Shown piece after piece: positions 43,330 through 54,765 of a stretch of DNA of 64,000 nucleotides; the stretch's first letter is position 1; the number at the start of each line of letters is the position of its first letter. The stretch is taken from contig JAGVSM010003672.1 of assembly GCA_022494885.1 (NCBI GenBank), forward strand, positions 1 to 64,000. Direction: 5' to 3'. The notes under the pieces were generated by a model that saw only the letters and a list, made by a program, of their open reading frames with translations, searched no databases and was not told the origin of the DNA. The translations under genes were made by a program, and so were the position numbers. This DNA is from Micrasema longulum (taxonomy: Eukaryota > Arthropoda > Insecta > Trichoptera > Brachycentridae).

Positions 43330-45450
43330 ATTTTTTGTTTATCGTATGATTTGAGAAACAAATTGTTTTGATTTATTTTGTGGCGCCGCTTATTAAAATA
43401 ACTTGACGCTAGGAAAGCTTTTTTTTTTTTTTTTTATAATAATGTTTCGTGTATTAAATAACCGCGTTGAAAAAGAAGTCGAAAAAAATATTTGAACTTA
43501 CCGTAAATAATTGTTTTTCTTGAAGGTTATCTTATTCCTTGCAGAACTTTTCACAATGTATTTTCTGAAACAAAATAATAAAAGGTTATTAATAAAAAAA
43601 TGTGTGTTATTCGTAATAAATTTTGTACCAGCTTAAAACCAACAGCAAAATTATTTTTTAAATTAATTTTATTAATATACCCAATACACTCGTATACTGT
43701 TATTCTGAATCGACTATATGTACTCGGCAATAACTATTCTGACATTGCTGATATTTTTAACATAAAGTATTGTTTAAATAAATCAACTCTATTTAATTAT
43801 TTCAAAGATGGTAAACAGAAACATACATTTTTTGTTAGGCTATAATTATGTACTTACAATATATATTTTGAATTTTATTTTGCTTTCTATTTACTTTTTT
43901 AAAAATTTTTTGAATGTGTATTATATGATTTTTGGTTTGTTATTTGTAACTTTAAAAAAAAAACGCGTTTTCTCTTTAACTTGGTATGTTTTTATTTTAT
44001 ATATATATTTAAATCTATATTTTTGTTCAATATGGTGAAAGATATACCCACCTGTTCCCCTTTTTCCTTTTTTAATGATTTATTGATCATTATTTGAAAC
44101 CACTGTGTTTTAATATGTACATTGTACATATTATAAACTTTCATGCTTTTTTTTCCGTTTATTTACTGTATATACTTTTTTAAAGTGCTTATTTCTACAA
44201 ATTACCTATTTTTTGTACAGTTGAAGTGTATCTTAACAATAAATTAATAAATGTTTGTATTGTTGTTAAAAATGGATCTATAAATTAAATTGCAGATATA
44301 TTTTTAGGCATAATATACTTGTAGATATATTTATATATATAGACTTATATATTTTTAGTGATTCAGTTCATTAATAAATGCGAAGATGCGACGAAAAAAT
44401 CGTACGATTATCTATGGAAAATCTAGTCATTATTTTTATTGCAAACACGCCCTAAAACATTCATATTTTATATTATAAGTTGCGTTATTTTAACCCGTCC
44501 GTTCCTTTGATGTAACCGGCGTTGCAAATTGCACTTAATTAATTAATATCTCGGCCACTACTATGAATATTACTACGAATTTTATTATAATATTCAAGTG
44601 AACATTAACATATAAGAATATATATCTATAATTTATTTAAATAAATCAGATATTTTTTTAATGAATTATTTTGCCCACCAGGATCTCTTAAAACGACAAA
44701 ATATCGTGTACACTAAGACAAATATAAAAAAATATATATTTGAGTGAAAGAGATTAAAATGCATATATTTGTAACCTAATTAGATCACTAAGCAAGACAC
44801 ACATCATTTTGATGAGATAAAAAGAGAGAGTGATTATCAGGCGATCATTTCCTAACCTCAAGTTACACAGTGACTCGAGGGAGTTTTTTCACACAGTGTG
44901 TTAAAGTTTAAGTTTTATTCAGATTTTTTTCGAAACATGTTCAAATATAGGTTACTTACGAAGATATTTGAATTTTTTATACAAATATATGCATTTTCTT
45001 ACAGAAAATTTAATGATAATTTATAAACAGTTGAAGATGAGTGTTGTTTCCATTATCATTAGGACCCTGGTCGGCCATCTTCCATAGTTAGTTGGTTTGG
45101 TGGTTATTCTGTCCAACGGCATTAATGACGGCTGACAGTAATCCAAGATGTCACTGGGGACTATAATGTCTGCTCCAGCTTCGTGATTCGTGACTAAGTA
45201 TACCATTACACTCAAATTCATAAAAACTAAATAGCAGCTGAGTAGAGGCTTGAGTTATGTTAATTAGTATTTTATGGTACGGCATACTTCAAACTTCGAA
45301 GCCGACACCAAATAACAAGATAAGAAAAGCATGTAGAATAAGTGAGAGAACATAAACATAGACATATTCTCGTGTATATAAAGCATATTAGGTTTATTTA
45401 TATTTAATTTAATGTAAATTATAAAGAGGGACTCTCCGGGATTTGGAAGA
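43330..45450. other. No gene recognised
   Basis: Very AT-rich. Open frames at 43600-44038 are rich in Phe, Leu, Ile and Tyr as expected from composition alone. Confidence 0.4.
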
Positions 45451-45451
45451 G

Positions 45452-45994
45452 AGATACCCAATATCTATTGCTCTACTATATTATATTTAGCCAACGAGGG
45501 AGACATAAACAAGTTTGAAATACTACAAAATAGAGCAATGAGAATTATACTGAAAAAAAGCAAATATAATAGTGTTGAAAAATGAGAAAACAATTGAACT
45601 GGATAGGAATAAAGAAAAGACTATTGTATAATGTATTTGTATTTATATATAAAGTGTTTAATAATCTCATGCCAAAGTATTTTATAAGTGAAATTATATT
45701 AAATAGAAATGTACATAAATATAGGACAAGAAATAGAAATAGGATAAGACTACCACTTAAGAAAAAAACAAAATCACAAAATAGCTTAATGTATAAAGGG
45801 TTAAAACTGTATGATGAGATGCCTGAAAGTATGAAGAATGAAAGAAAACTTACGGATTTAAAAAAAAAATGTTATGTTTATTGTAATAATGTAGTTATGT
45901 AAGAAATATTTAATAAGTATTTGTTATAATTGTAAATATATTAGTTAATATACAATGTAATATTAACTAACTTAAGTAAATAAATAAATAAATA
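45452..45994 (+). pseudogene. LINE-X-like C-terminus
   Basis: The plus strand reads YLANEGDINKFEILQNRAMR and IILKKSKYNSVEK, then after a frame change at about 45580 MRKQLNWIGIKKRLLYNVFV, FIYKVFNNLMPKYFISEIIL and HKYRTRNRNRIRLPLKKKTK to a stop at 45900. This is the same protein region as 6027-6400 on the minus strand (NTREKNKIRLP there), roughly half identical by eye, so a related but distinct element. A (TAAA)n tail ends it at 45994. Confidence 0.8.
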
Positions 45995-45999
45995 TCCGA

Positions 46000-46675
46000 C
46001 ATTTAATATACATACATCCATCGACCTATAAATACACATAGACGCGCCCTGAGCACTCAAAATTGTTGACACTTAACTGATGCTCAAACGCTCAGGGATG
46101 CCCAACGCGTATTTAGTTGTTCTTCGACCTCCAGCCAGGTGTGCCGTTTAGAATCGAAACCAAAATGCCAAAATTGTATCATGAAAACGTGTAAAAACCT
46201 TTCGGATAAACATTGCATTCCTTTTGGATTGTGAAATTTTTGTTAATAAGTGAAATATTTTTTTTTGTAAACTTTAAACTACGCTTAGCAAAGCAATTTC
46301 GAAGCTCTTCATACTTACAGGAGTGCACTGATAGGAATACGTCTTTAAACTAGAATAAATGTTAGTTTATTATTTTTATGTTCCCCAAAATCCAGTGAAA
46401 AGAAATAAATGGGTCAAAACTACAAGGAATTTAAGGAAAGAATCTGATTGGGATCCACTAAAAAAGAATGTTGATTGTAAATATTAAAGTATTTACCAAA
46501 AATCGGTGGATACCGATTTTTGGTGCATGGTCGTTGAATGTAGCCCTGGTATAAATAAACAAACTTATTAACTATGGGTACGTTTTCGTCTCATAACTTA
46601 AAAAAATATTTGACTCTAAAGGGTGCGTCTATATGTATGGATAGGTCGATGCATACAAATATGTCTACATGAAAT
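46000..46675. mobile_element. TIR element, ~676 bp, class unknown
   Basis: The left end (46000-46050) and right end (46620-46674) are inverted matches: CATCGACCTATAAATACACA with TAGACGCGCCC on the left corresponds to the inverse of GGGTGCGTCTATATGTATGG with ATAGGTCGATG on the right. The inside has no open frame. It starts directly after the LINE tail at 45994, so one inserted beside the other. Confidence 0.55.
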
Positions 46676-46679
46676 TTAA

Positions 46680-47585
46680 AAATTAGCCAAGTTACTAATG
46701 AAAACAGAAAAAAAACTACGGTTTGTGGCCCCAGAAAACACGGATCAAAAGTTCGAAGTTCTAACTAACCTCACTTTCGTTGAATGTGGCCCCTTGAAAT
46801 AGAAAGTGTGGGGAAGTACAGTTTTTTTTAAATATTACAAATATCGACAACTTATTCTTATTTGATCGATTACAATTAACTGGTAATTTTTTATTAGTAA
46901 TTTATAAAGTATAAATGCAGTTTCAGAATAACGAATGGCGTGATATTTTCAAAGCATTACAATGATTTTATTGGTGCATTTATTTGTATATACTCGTAGT
47001 TCAATTATCCCCCGTAATACAAAGGTAGCTCCCATCAAGATAACGAATGGTATCATTTGTTATTCTGCGAAGATTAGCGACAGGAATGGCGAGAATGACA
47101 AGGAATGCAAATGTAGGATGATATTCAATGCCGACTGCTGACTCCATCTATTCCACAGCATCACTTAAACAGATAATTAAGGCGCATCACTAATACGTTG
47201 ACGATCATGTATCTGTATAAATAATTAATAGCTCTTTCATAATAATTGCATAAGGGAGAATTAAATAAACAAACAAAGTTCTAAAGTATTTTAAGGAAGA
47301 TTTGAAAAAAAGTGCGCTGAAGTTATATTATTTCGCCGTACAAAACACTAGTTTCGTATTTGATTGTTGCGTTTGAGAAAGAAACCATATTAAATACACA
47401 AAAACAAAAACAGGAAGAAAACCTTCATGTATGTAATATTAATATATATATATATATACGATTAAACTTATAATAAAAAAACTCTAAAATAGAAAATGGA
47501 GATCAAACAGTTCAAAGCAAAAAAAAAAATTAAAAAAATTATACCCTCTGCATTCGCAAAGTCGTCAATTTATTGATTATTTATT
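46680..47585. other. No feature recognised
   Basis: Nothing supportable. A run of TA units lies at 47440-47458. Confidence 0.4.
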
Positions 47586-47587
47586 AG

Positions 47588-48242
47588 AGGTGTCTTGAAC
47601 CTTTTTGAAGTCAAGGGCCGAAAAAACTTTGGTTTTTGTTCAGCGGGCCGCAATACTAGGGAATAATATCACTTAATCACTTTTAGAACAATTCCTCGCA
47701 TAGATATGTGGTTCAACAAAGTGACGTCATTTTTAGTGCATGATCTCTGATTTTAGGAAAATTTTAAACGAAGATGTATTTAGAAAAAAACTCGAGCAAA
47801 CCTGCCAACACATTGCGATACCTGACACCTTTAATGTTCTTTCAATATCACCTGCCAGTTATTCTACCCTTCTTGCAACTGTAACGCCAGACATACTTTA
47901 GAAAAAAGTTGCATTTGCGATGGGCATAATACTTCTGCTGCAGCCTCCATTCATTATTTTATGAATTCGCCCTCAGTAGATGCTTTTGACTTACGTCCTA
48001 TTTTCTCGGAAATAATGTAGCTTGCTTGATGGTACAGTGTGCCTATGTAATGTAGGAATCAAACAAAATCGTTTTATAGCAACATTAATACGAATTGCGC
48101 ACATTTGTGTAAGTACTTAACTATTTTGTTTGAATTTCTTAAGATACATATGTATATTATACATAGATCAATAAATTTAATTTTGCCAGGTTATTGCCGG
48201 GCCGCCGAGGAAACCACTGCGGGCCGCGGGTTGAAGATCTAT
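47588..48242. mobile_element. hAT-like non-autonomous element
   Basis: The left end reads GTCTTGAACCTTTTTGAAG with TCAAGGGCCG and then GCGGGCCGCAATA. The right end in inverse reads AGATCTTCAACCCGCGGCCC and GCAGTGG. Ends of the TTGAACC-type with a GGGCCGC block are typical of a widespread group of hAT-related elements. A 53-codon frame at 47740-47901 (starts MISDFRKILNEDV) is of unknown meaning. A transposase is absent. Confidence 0.5.
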
Positions 48243-48244
48243 GG

Positions 48245-48605
48245 TTTATTAGAATACAGGACTATCAACGTATGAAACAGATCTAGATCATCACTGTATT
48301 GATTTGCAAGCCGCTACATTGTTTTTGATAAATTTTAAATATGCTAATATTAATACGCAAAAATCTTAATTTACTTTATTTAAATTTTATTGTTATGCAC
48401 ACAGTAATATTGGTATACTACAGCAAAATTGTTACAAAGAAAGTATAAACCTAACACAGCCCCAATTACGTAGACAACACTAATACAATTTTCTGGACAG
48501 GACAACAAGATGTTACGAGAATGTGAATAATACGTGATTTTATTGTTGTGAATATGGAGTATGGGGTGTGGTTTATGGAGTGATGTGTGTAAAATGTGTT
48601 AGGTG
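48245..48605. other. No feature recognised
   Basis: Nothing supportable. Confidence 0.4.
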
Positions 48606-48606
48606 T

Positions 48607-48783
48607 ATTTTTTTTAAGCACAACAACAGGCTAGAAGGCCCAATTACAGTTGGGAATTACATCACAGAACACCCAGGCTTGAGAAAAATCACATATATTT
48701 TTTTGTGTTCTCACCGGGAATCGAACCCGGAACCTTTCGTGTGTGAGTCAAGCGTCTTGACCACAACACCACGGAGGCCGCCA
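48607..48783 (-). mobile_element. SINE-B, minus strand
   Basis: The inverse of the 41252-41451 family: B box at 48716-48728 (GGGAATCGAACCC on this strand), A-box region near 48757-48772, body with AACACCCAGGCTTGAGAAAA and CAGGCTAGAAGGCCCAATTA. It is highly similar to the 41 kb copy. Confidence 0.85.
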
Positions 48784-48991
48784 ATTATGGTAGTACATGT
48801 AAAATAAATGTTTTTTTCAAAAGAGGCTAAATATTATTATTGTCGATGGGACTCAGCTTCCTTTTTTAGTTGAGAGCTGAGTCGTTAAATAAGTCCAAGT
48901 CCAAAACGAACGTCTTCTAATATTTCGAAAAATTACTAATTGCTCTTCCTAAAAGAGAATTCTGAGGCGCTCTGGGATGATATTTAAAACG

Positions 48992-49072
48992 CTCTCGCGG
49001 CGTAGAAAACAGTTTTATCTCGCGTATTTTGTATGTAACACGAGATAAAAGTGTTTTCTCCGGCCGTGAGAG
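48992..49072. repeat. GC-rich 81-bp hairpin
   Basis: Left arm 48992-49022 (CTCTCGCGGC..TTTATCTCG) pairs with right arm 49041-49072 (CGAGATAAAA..CCGTGAGAG), about 31 bp with a few mismatches and one bulge, around an 18-base loop. Size and shape fit a microRNA precursor or a tiny foldback element. No second copy was seen in the window. Confidence 0.7.
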
Positions 49073-49219
49073 GGGTTCAGAATAGCACCGCTGGAGTTGC
49101 ATTTGTCGTTGGTTGCTCAAAAACGTAGTATGTCGAGTGCGACGAAGGGGAATATTGAAATTTATTTCGGACAATTTAATAAATAACCAATGCGAAAATC
49201 TGTACTATTATTTTATTTA

Positions 49220-49238
49220 GGCGCGCTGCATGCGCGCC
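49220..49238. repeat. Small GC hairpin
   Basis: GGCGCGC and GCGCGCC arms of 7 bp around TGCAT. Striking in an AT-rich background; function unknown. Confidence 0.5.
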
Positions 49239-49504
49239 TGAGGTGAATAAATAGTTATATGAAAATGAATATGAAGGGTATTGCTTTGTTGATAGATTAT
49301 CTGCCATTGTGATGCAGAAGTTCCGGGGGGCGAAGCACCCACCTGAACTTTCCCATTCACCAACCAGATGAGCAGAGTAAAGCATGATACCATTAAACCT
49401 TTTACCGAAGAAAATCACCTCCATCTCATGTGACCTATGCACCACATGAATCTTCGAATAAAACACATTTTTCTAATTCAACATTTGTTTATTATAATAT
49501 TCTT

Positions 49505-49790
49505 AAAATATAAACTCCGAAAAAATATAGTAACGAAATATCAAAATTGTAAAGCTATAATACGTTATCTATTGAGATAATACAAGGTAGGACCAATATT
49601 TAAAAAAATATGTTGAACTATGATATATTTTGTTTTCTACTACGATAAACCAATGAACAATATGTGAAAAATATGTAGAACTTGATGTGTTTTCTACTGA
49701 GATAATACAATGCAGGAACAAAATATAAAAAATGTATACATATAACCTTACATGTTTCCTAATTATTAGATGACACAATCTAGGTTATTA
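49505..49790. repeat. Divergent ~62-bp tandem repeat
   Basis: The landmark GAGATAATACAAKGYAGGA occurs near 49573 and 49697, and a decayed form (CGATAAACCAATGAACAA) lies midway near 49642. Each is followed by a TAAAAAAATATGT-like and a TTTTCTA-like segment, giving about three and a half units. Confidence 0.5.
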
Positions 49791-49987
49791 TTATATAGTT
49801 TTATTTAGCGAATAATATTCATAACAATAAATATGGTTAAATTTTGCAAAAAATCCAGAGAAATCTAGGGGGAAAAGTAAGACTGGAATAAAATTCTCGG
49901 AAGCGTTTGGCAAACAAAAAGTGCGGCGCTCAAATGAGACGTTTGCTGGCAAATAATGCAATATGTATTAGGGCTAATGAGTGCTCC

Positions 49988-50009
49988 GGGGATAGCGGGG
50001 CGGGGAGGG
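49988..50009 (+). other. G-quadruplex motif in a local GC island
   Basis: Four G runs (GGGG, GGGG, GGGG, GGG) separated by loops of 5, 1 and 1 bases meet the usual G4 rule. The 49860-50230 stretch is the most GC-rich in the window. Just downstream, GAAG-GTAAGT at 50022-50031 is a perfect splice-donor match, preceded by an ATG at 50010 in frame. This may be a first exon or promoter edge of a host gene, but no downstream exon is identifiable. Confidence 0.45.
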
Positions 50010-50234
50010 ATGAAACCTGGGGAAGGTAAGTAAACAAGGGTAGCTGGAGGCGCAAGGGGTGGAGGGTGGAAGATTGAGGGTTGCAGGCGTAGTGTGAATC
50101 CCTGCATATTGTGCACCGCGAGCTAAAGTTACTCGTACCATAGAGCCTTCAGACAGATTATTTCTCTAATCGCGCCGCGGGGTTTGATGAGAAACTCGTT
50201 CCTGGCTATTCGCCCATTTTTTAAACGTCTGTAT

Positions 50235-51125
50235 TTTGACAGGATATTTTGTTTTTTTTTTTTTTTAATAAGAGATACTTGCCAGTGAAATAGCAGTAAT
50301 TTTTCATTGCGCACAATGAGCCCAATTTTGATTATTTCTTTTATGTAGTCCTAACCCAAAATTTAAACCTTTGATTTTGCAGTATGTGTATATTATTTTA
50401 CCCTTTTTGAAATATCAATAACACATTTAACTTTCAATATAAAATTTATTGATTGATTTTCATATATTCAGATTGTTACAATTACATAATTTAATAATTG
50501 AGATACATTAACGGAGCATCGATATAATGCAAAATTATTGATTTTGACCGAAAAAAGAACTACATTATATCACATTTACTCACAGTTAGGTCGCTTTCAC
50601 GCAATGAAAAAAAAAACACACGGCACGATCAAATTACATGGGGAAGATGGATTGTTATTGTATTGTAACGATTTTTTAATTGTTTTAATGAATGGCAGGA
50701 AAACGCACTTACCAGAACAACACGAGGTCGACTAATTTTTACTCAATTTTCTTTTGCAGGACTTTTACCTGAGATTAGCCATTAAATAAATAAAAAAGAC
50801 TGTAAAAATGTCAATCACACTAATTTTACTATTTAGTGTGGATTTGGATAAGATTTACAAAATATTTCATTGTTATTTAAAAATTGCCTAAGCTAATTAA
50901 TTGTTTGAGACTGCATATTGTTGTGCCATTGATTGATTTTAGGATAAACAAGACAATATTCAATAGCACACAGTTGGTTTTAAAAAAAAACATATTTATT
51001 ATATTTGGAAATCAAACACTTAAAAAAAAATAGCAAGGTCTGTATTTCCGTAACACATTAATAGCATAATAATGTCAAACCAGCTGCATCGTATCTTGAT
51101 GATTTTTGTGACATGAAGGTAAAAT
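50235..51125. other. No feature recognised
   Basis: Nothing supportable. Confidence 0.4.
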
Positions 51126-51128
51126 TAT

Positions 51129-51264
51129 CAATCTTCAGGTGCCAGTCTAGGGACTTTGAAATATTCTGATGTTAAAATAGATTTTTAAATCAATATTTCG
51201 TGTCTTGCATGTCGGAAATTGAACCCAAGACCTTTTGCAAGTAAGCAAACACGCTGACCATTAC
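51129..51264 (-). mobile_element. SINE-A, minus strand
   Basis: B-box-like GGGTTCAATTTCC (51213-51225) and A-box region TAATGGTCAGCGTG (51250-51263) on the minus strand, with the family tail (GAATATTTCAAAGTCCC, GACTGGCACC). Confidence 0.75.
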
Positions 51265-51269
51265 TGTTG

Positions 51270-51895
51270 ATATAATCAATATTACCAACGTACAGCTACA
51301 GTACTATGTGAAGATATTCTAAATATTTTTTTTTTACGGTTCCATGAACCTTTTACATAATTACAATTAAACCAAAGAAAAAAAATACAACAAATAATAA
51401 CATAATATTCAAAAACAACAAAAACATTGAAAATTATATAATGGTAAACTGTATTTATGTATAAAAAAAGAAATATTACATCTGTTACAAATATAAATAT
51501 TTACCTATTAAAAAGAAAAGTTAATGAAAGAAAATAGCAGTTTTAAAAAAGAGAAAGAGAAGAAAAAAAAGAAAAAGAAAGTGCTTTAAAAGGAAAGTTA
51601 AAAAGTTTACTTCATGGTTTAGATAAATATTAATACTAAACAATAATAAATTTTAAAAATCATTATACACACAAGAGTAAAGAATTAAAACAAAAGTGAA
51701 GATCTATAATTATTTATTATTAATATTTAAAGCATTAACTTTGTGGTCAAACATTTTACTAAATGTTATTAAATATTTAAAAAATTAGCAGAGCAATGAT
51801 TTTAGTAAAAATACTAGAGTTAAAATCTTACATACAAATAATAAAGTAAATAATATGGAAATATTTCATATTAGGATAGCTTTAAAAAATAATGT
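51270..51895. other. AT- and purine-rich DNA
   Basis: A GAAAAAGAAAG-type purine run lies at 51545-51600. The part from 51340 may be a LINE 3' end on the minus strand, but this is weak. Confidence 0.35.
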
Positions 51896-51939
51896 TCCTT
51901 TGATCAATAATCAAACAAACTTCCAATATAGTCCTTTAT

Positions 51940-52260
51940 ACGATGTTCCACTGTAATGGTCACCCTATAAAACCTATAACGCTTATCCCCTCCCTCCATC
52001 CCCTCTACTTTTTTCATTAATTCTCAAACAAGGGAATATTTTCATAATTTAATCAGTGCATGTGCTTATTAAAATGCATGTCGTGTTGGATTTATTTTTT
52101 TATGCAACAACTATGGTGAAGGTGTATAGTGGGTTTTGCATGTTGGTTTGCATGTTGGTTTAATGGTGTCCTGATGAAGAGACGAGTACGTCTCGAAACC
52201 GGTAGACAGAAAAGTCGGTAAGTGGTTATATACAAATATTTAATAACATTTTGTAATCAT
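51940..52260 (+). mobile_element. Second hammerhead-bearing repeat type
   Basis: Order of parts resembles element A read on its sense strand: a C-rich stretch with CCCCTCCCTCCATCCCC (51986-52010), an AT-rich part, the hammerhead motif, then a TAAGTGGTTATA segment like the ATAAGTGGTTCAT of element A. Sequence identity outside these parts is low, so it is a related family and not a copy. Boundaries are guesses. Confidence 0.5.
52167..52208 (+). ncRNA. Hammerhead ribozyme motif, type I
   Basis: Stem I TGTC (52167-52170) pairs with GACA (52205-52208). The core CTGATGA (52171-52177) is followed by one A, a 6-bp stem II (GAGACG/CGTCTC) with AGTA loop, then GAAA. Stem III is the palindrome ACCGGT and the cleavage triplet is GTA. 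All invariant core bases are present. As in the 17 kb motif, one extra base precedes stem II and stem III is palindromic and very short, fitting dimeric cleavage. Stem I is short in this copy. Confidence 0.65.
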
Positions 52261-52264
52261 TATT

Positions 52265-53020
52265 TGATTTTTTAATTGTTAATTATTTTTTAATACACGG
52301 GAATTGATCATCAGCGACGTGGTATGAAATATAATTATATAATAATTAGTACCATGACGATGACCGTAAAGCAATAAAATTAGTCTTGTTGGTCTATGTG
52401 GAATACGAAAGTTTATTAAATTTATATTTACATATTGAAGCAAATATGATTCTATTATTCGTATCTACAAAGGGACAACTGGTAACTGGTAACCCCCGCA
52501 AATCAATTGGATGTTTTACAACGCCCTCTCTTTTTATTAGTAATTTGAATAAATTTGAACCAATTGTATTGGTCTCCGAGGATTACATTGCATCGTTAAC
52601 ATTGGAAGTAGCTAGAAGTAGGAGACCGGAAGGAAGAAGCAGGATATCCGGGAAGATTTAGAGAGAGAGAGGGAAGCACCCAATGGGGAATACACGCAGC
52701 ATCAAATCAACGTTATTAAACATATAGAACAAGACCCTTTTTAAGTCAGACACGGGTAAGAAATAAGAAGTGAAATGTATGGGCCGCTTTATTCCACAGT
52801 ATTTGAGCCATAAGGGCTTTTAAGAAAATTTACACGTATATGAAGAAATAAAATATTTTTTACTGTTATCATTTTATCGTTTCCAATATAATACTGAAAA
52901 CGTATCAACGTTTTTTACGTTAAAATGATATTCGTGTTTCTTTTATTTAAAACAAAAACCCAAGAATTGTATATATCTTAAAACTTTTTATTCCGTGTCC
53001 GAGAAGATGAATATTACAAT
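52265..53020. other. No gene recognised
   Basis: A 91-codon open frame at 52386-52661 ends in an Arg-rich stretch next to an (AG)n run (52661-52674). No family recognised. Confidence 0.35.
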
Positions 53021-53024
53021 ATAT

Positions 53025-53180
53025 ATTTATATTTTTTATTTTATTTTTATTTTTTTATTTTCTTTTATTCAGGAAACATACAGTACAGTTACAAAGTTTA
53101 ATACTTTACACAATTAGACTTAATTCTAATGGACCAGTGAAGTTTCCATATTAAAAAGCAATTATATGTAAGGTTAATTA
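53025..53180 (-). mobile_element. LINE 3' tail, minus strand
   Basis: On the minus strand, ACTGTATGTTTCCTGAATAA followed by an A-rich end resembles the tail at 40375-40405 and 40660-40695. Nothing coding is left; the purine-rich DNA to about 53990 may be more of its 3' region but cannot be assigned. Confidence 0.5.
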
Positions 53181-53184
53181 TGAA

Positions 53185-54030
53185 AGTATAAAAAAGAGAA
53201 GGAAAAAGAAGGAAGTTTGTAGTTTGTAGTGAGTATTTACAAATGGAAATAATATTAAAAATGAAGAAAATATGTAAGAGTAATTAAAAATTAAGAATGG
53301 AAATAAAGAATGAAAAACATGCTCAGATGTAAAAATAAAATAAAACAGTAATAACATTTTTAAAAAAAAGGAAAAACATAAATATACACATATTTATTTT
53401 AACGGATTCAAAGAAACGATGAGAAGAATCTTTAAGTGAAATATAAGACAATAAATTTAGGTCAATTTAAAAAACATCTTCAGAATTAATGACACATTAT
53501 AGTAAGAGCAGCAATATATTGATTTTAGTAATATATATAATATAAGTAATTAAAAGTAGTTTAAAAGTATAAAAACATGCCAATGCAGCAGAGAAAAAAG
53601 AAAAAATTAAGAAGGAATAACAAGTATAGCAAGTAATCTTTAAAATTTGAAAAAGCAAGGAGAAAATTTTAAACCAAGAGAAGTCGATAAAATTTCATTA
53701 AAGCGATTTTAGTAGTAATACAAATTTCAAAAGAGAAATTTGATTTATAATAATAATATTAATGTATGTAATTTGAGTAATATATTTATTTAATTGTAAA
53801 AGTACACATGAATAAAAATTATGATACATAAAAAAGAAGTACACTTAATAAATACAAAAACCTCATCAAGTTTAACCTGTATAAATATTTATCCTACTTA
53901 AAAATAAATATCTTTGCATAAACCATTTCAGTCGAAATAAGGAGCAGTAGTTAGAGCAGTAGCAGTAGTTGTAGTAATCGCTCAATCAAAAAAATAAGAA
54001 AAACAAATATATCATGAAAAAAATAATATA
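53185..54030. other. AT- and purine-rich DNA
   Basis: No supportable feature. Confidence 0.4.
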
Positions 54031-54034
54031 CATA

Positions 54035-54390
54035 CAGGATGTTCATTAAACCCTGTCGCATCCGAAACCACGATGATCAGTATGAGCAAGAAGGTATATT
54101 GGCACATTAAAATATTTTTTAGAACGAATAAAATTTATCAAAATTAAATATCAAAAAAGCAAATGGTTGCTTACTTCTGCAGGGGTGAAACGAGGAGGGG
54201 GAGAGGGGAATCTGATACTGTACCGCGCGCCCTTCACTTCTCCCCTGCAGAAGTAAGCAACCATTTGTTTTTTAAATATTTAATTTTTTTAAATCTTTGT
54301 CCTAAATATATTTTTTAATATGCTAATATGTCTTCTTGCCCATACTGATCATTGTGATTTCGGATGTGACAGGGTTTAAAGAAAACCCTG
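54035..54390. mobile_element. TA-flanked MITE (family B), copy 2
   Basis: The 356-base element starts CAGGATGTTCATTAAACCCTG, ends AGGGTTTAAAGAAAACCCTG, has TA on both sides, and matches 28784-29138 along its whole length. The inner inverted pair around TTACTTCTGCAGGGG is better preserved here. Confidence 0.9.
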
Positions 54391-54599
54391 TATAAATCAA
54401 ATTTGAACACATTATTCATAGAACATAAATACAAAAACTCACGATTAAGAAGCCAATTTCTATTTTTTTTCTCATCACATAATATAATTAAATCTAAGGA
54501 CAGTAGGAATTATATTAAAAATGAAAGGTACAATATAATTCAATGTTCTACTGACATATTTACTACTATTATTATATTTATATAATATTTTTTATTGAA

Positions 54600-54655
54600 C
54601 TAACTAAACCACTGTATATGGTGGCAAACAGTTCTGTGCTCGAAATAGAACCAAA
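54600..54655 (-). mobile_element. Possible SINE fragment
   Basis: Weak B-box-like GGTTCTATTTCGAGC on the minus strand, followed by an A-box-like segment. Low support. Confidence 0.2.
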
Positions 54656-54765
54656 ATCCTGAATAATTGTTTTTGACTCGATGATCAAAATTTAACATAT
54701 GGAAAAGTTGAGAAAAATTGGATTATAAAACGTAGGCTGAATAGTAAATATTTCTGTGCAAAGTG

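Noticed and set aside
43600..44038. Membrane-protein-like open frames rich in Phe, Leu, Ile and Tyr
   Set aside because: Such composition follows from T-rich DNA read in any frame; no start context or homologue is apparent.
48917..49466. Two adjacent minus-strand open frames (85 and 96 codons)
   Set aside because: No recognisable domain; one covers the GC-rich hairpin at 48992-49072, which explains its unusual composition.
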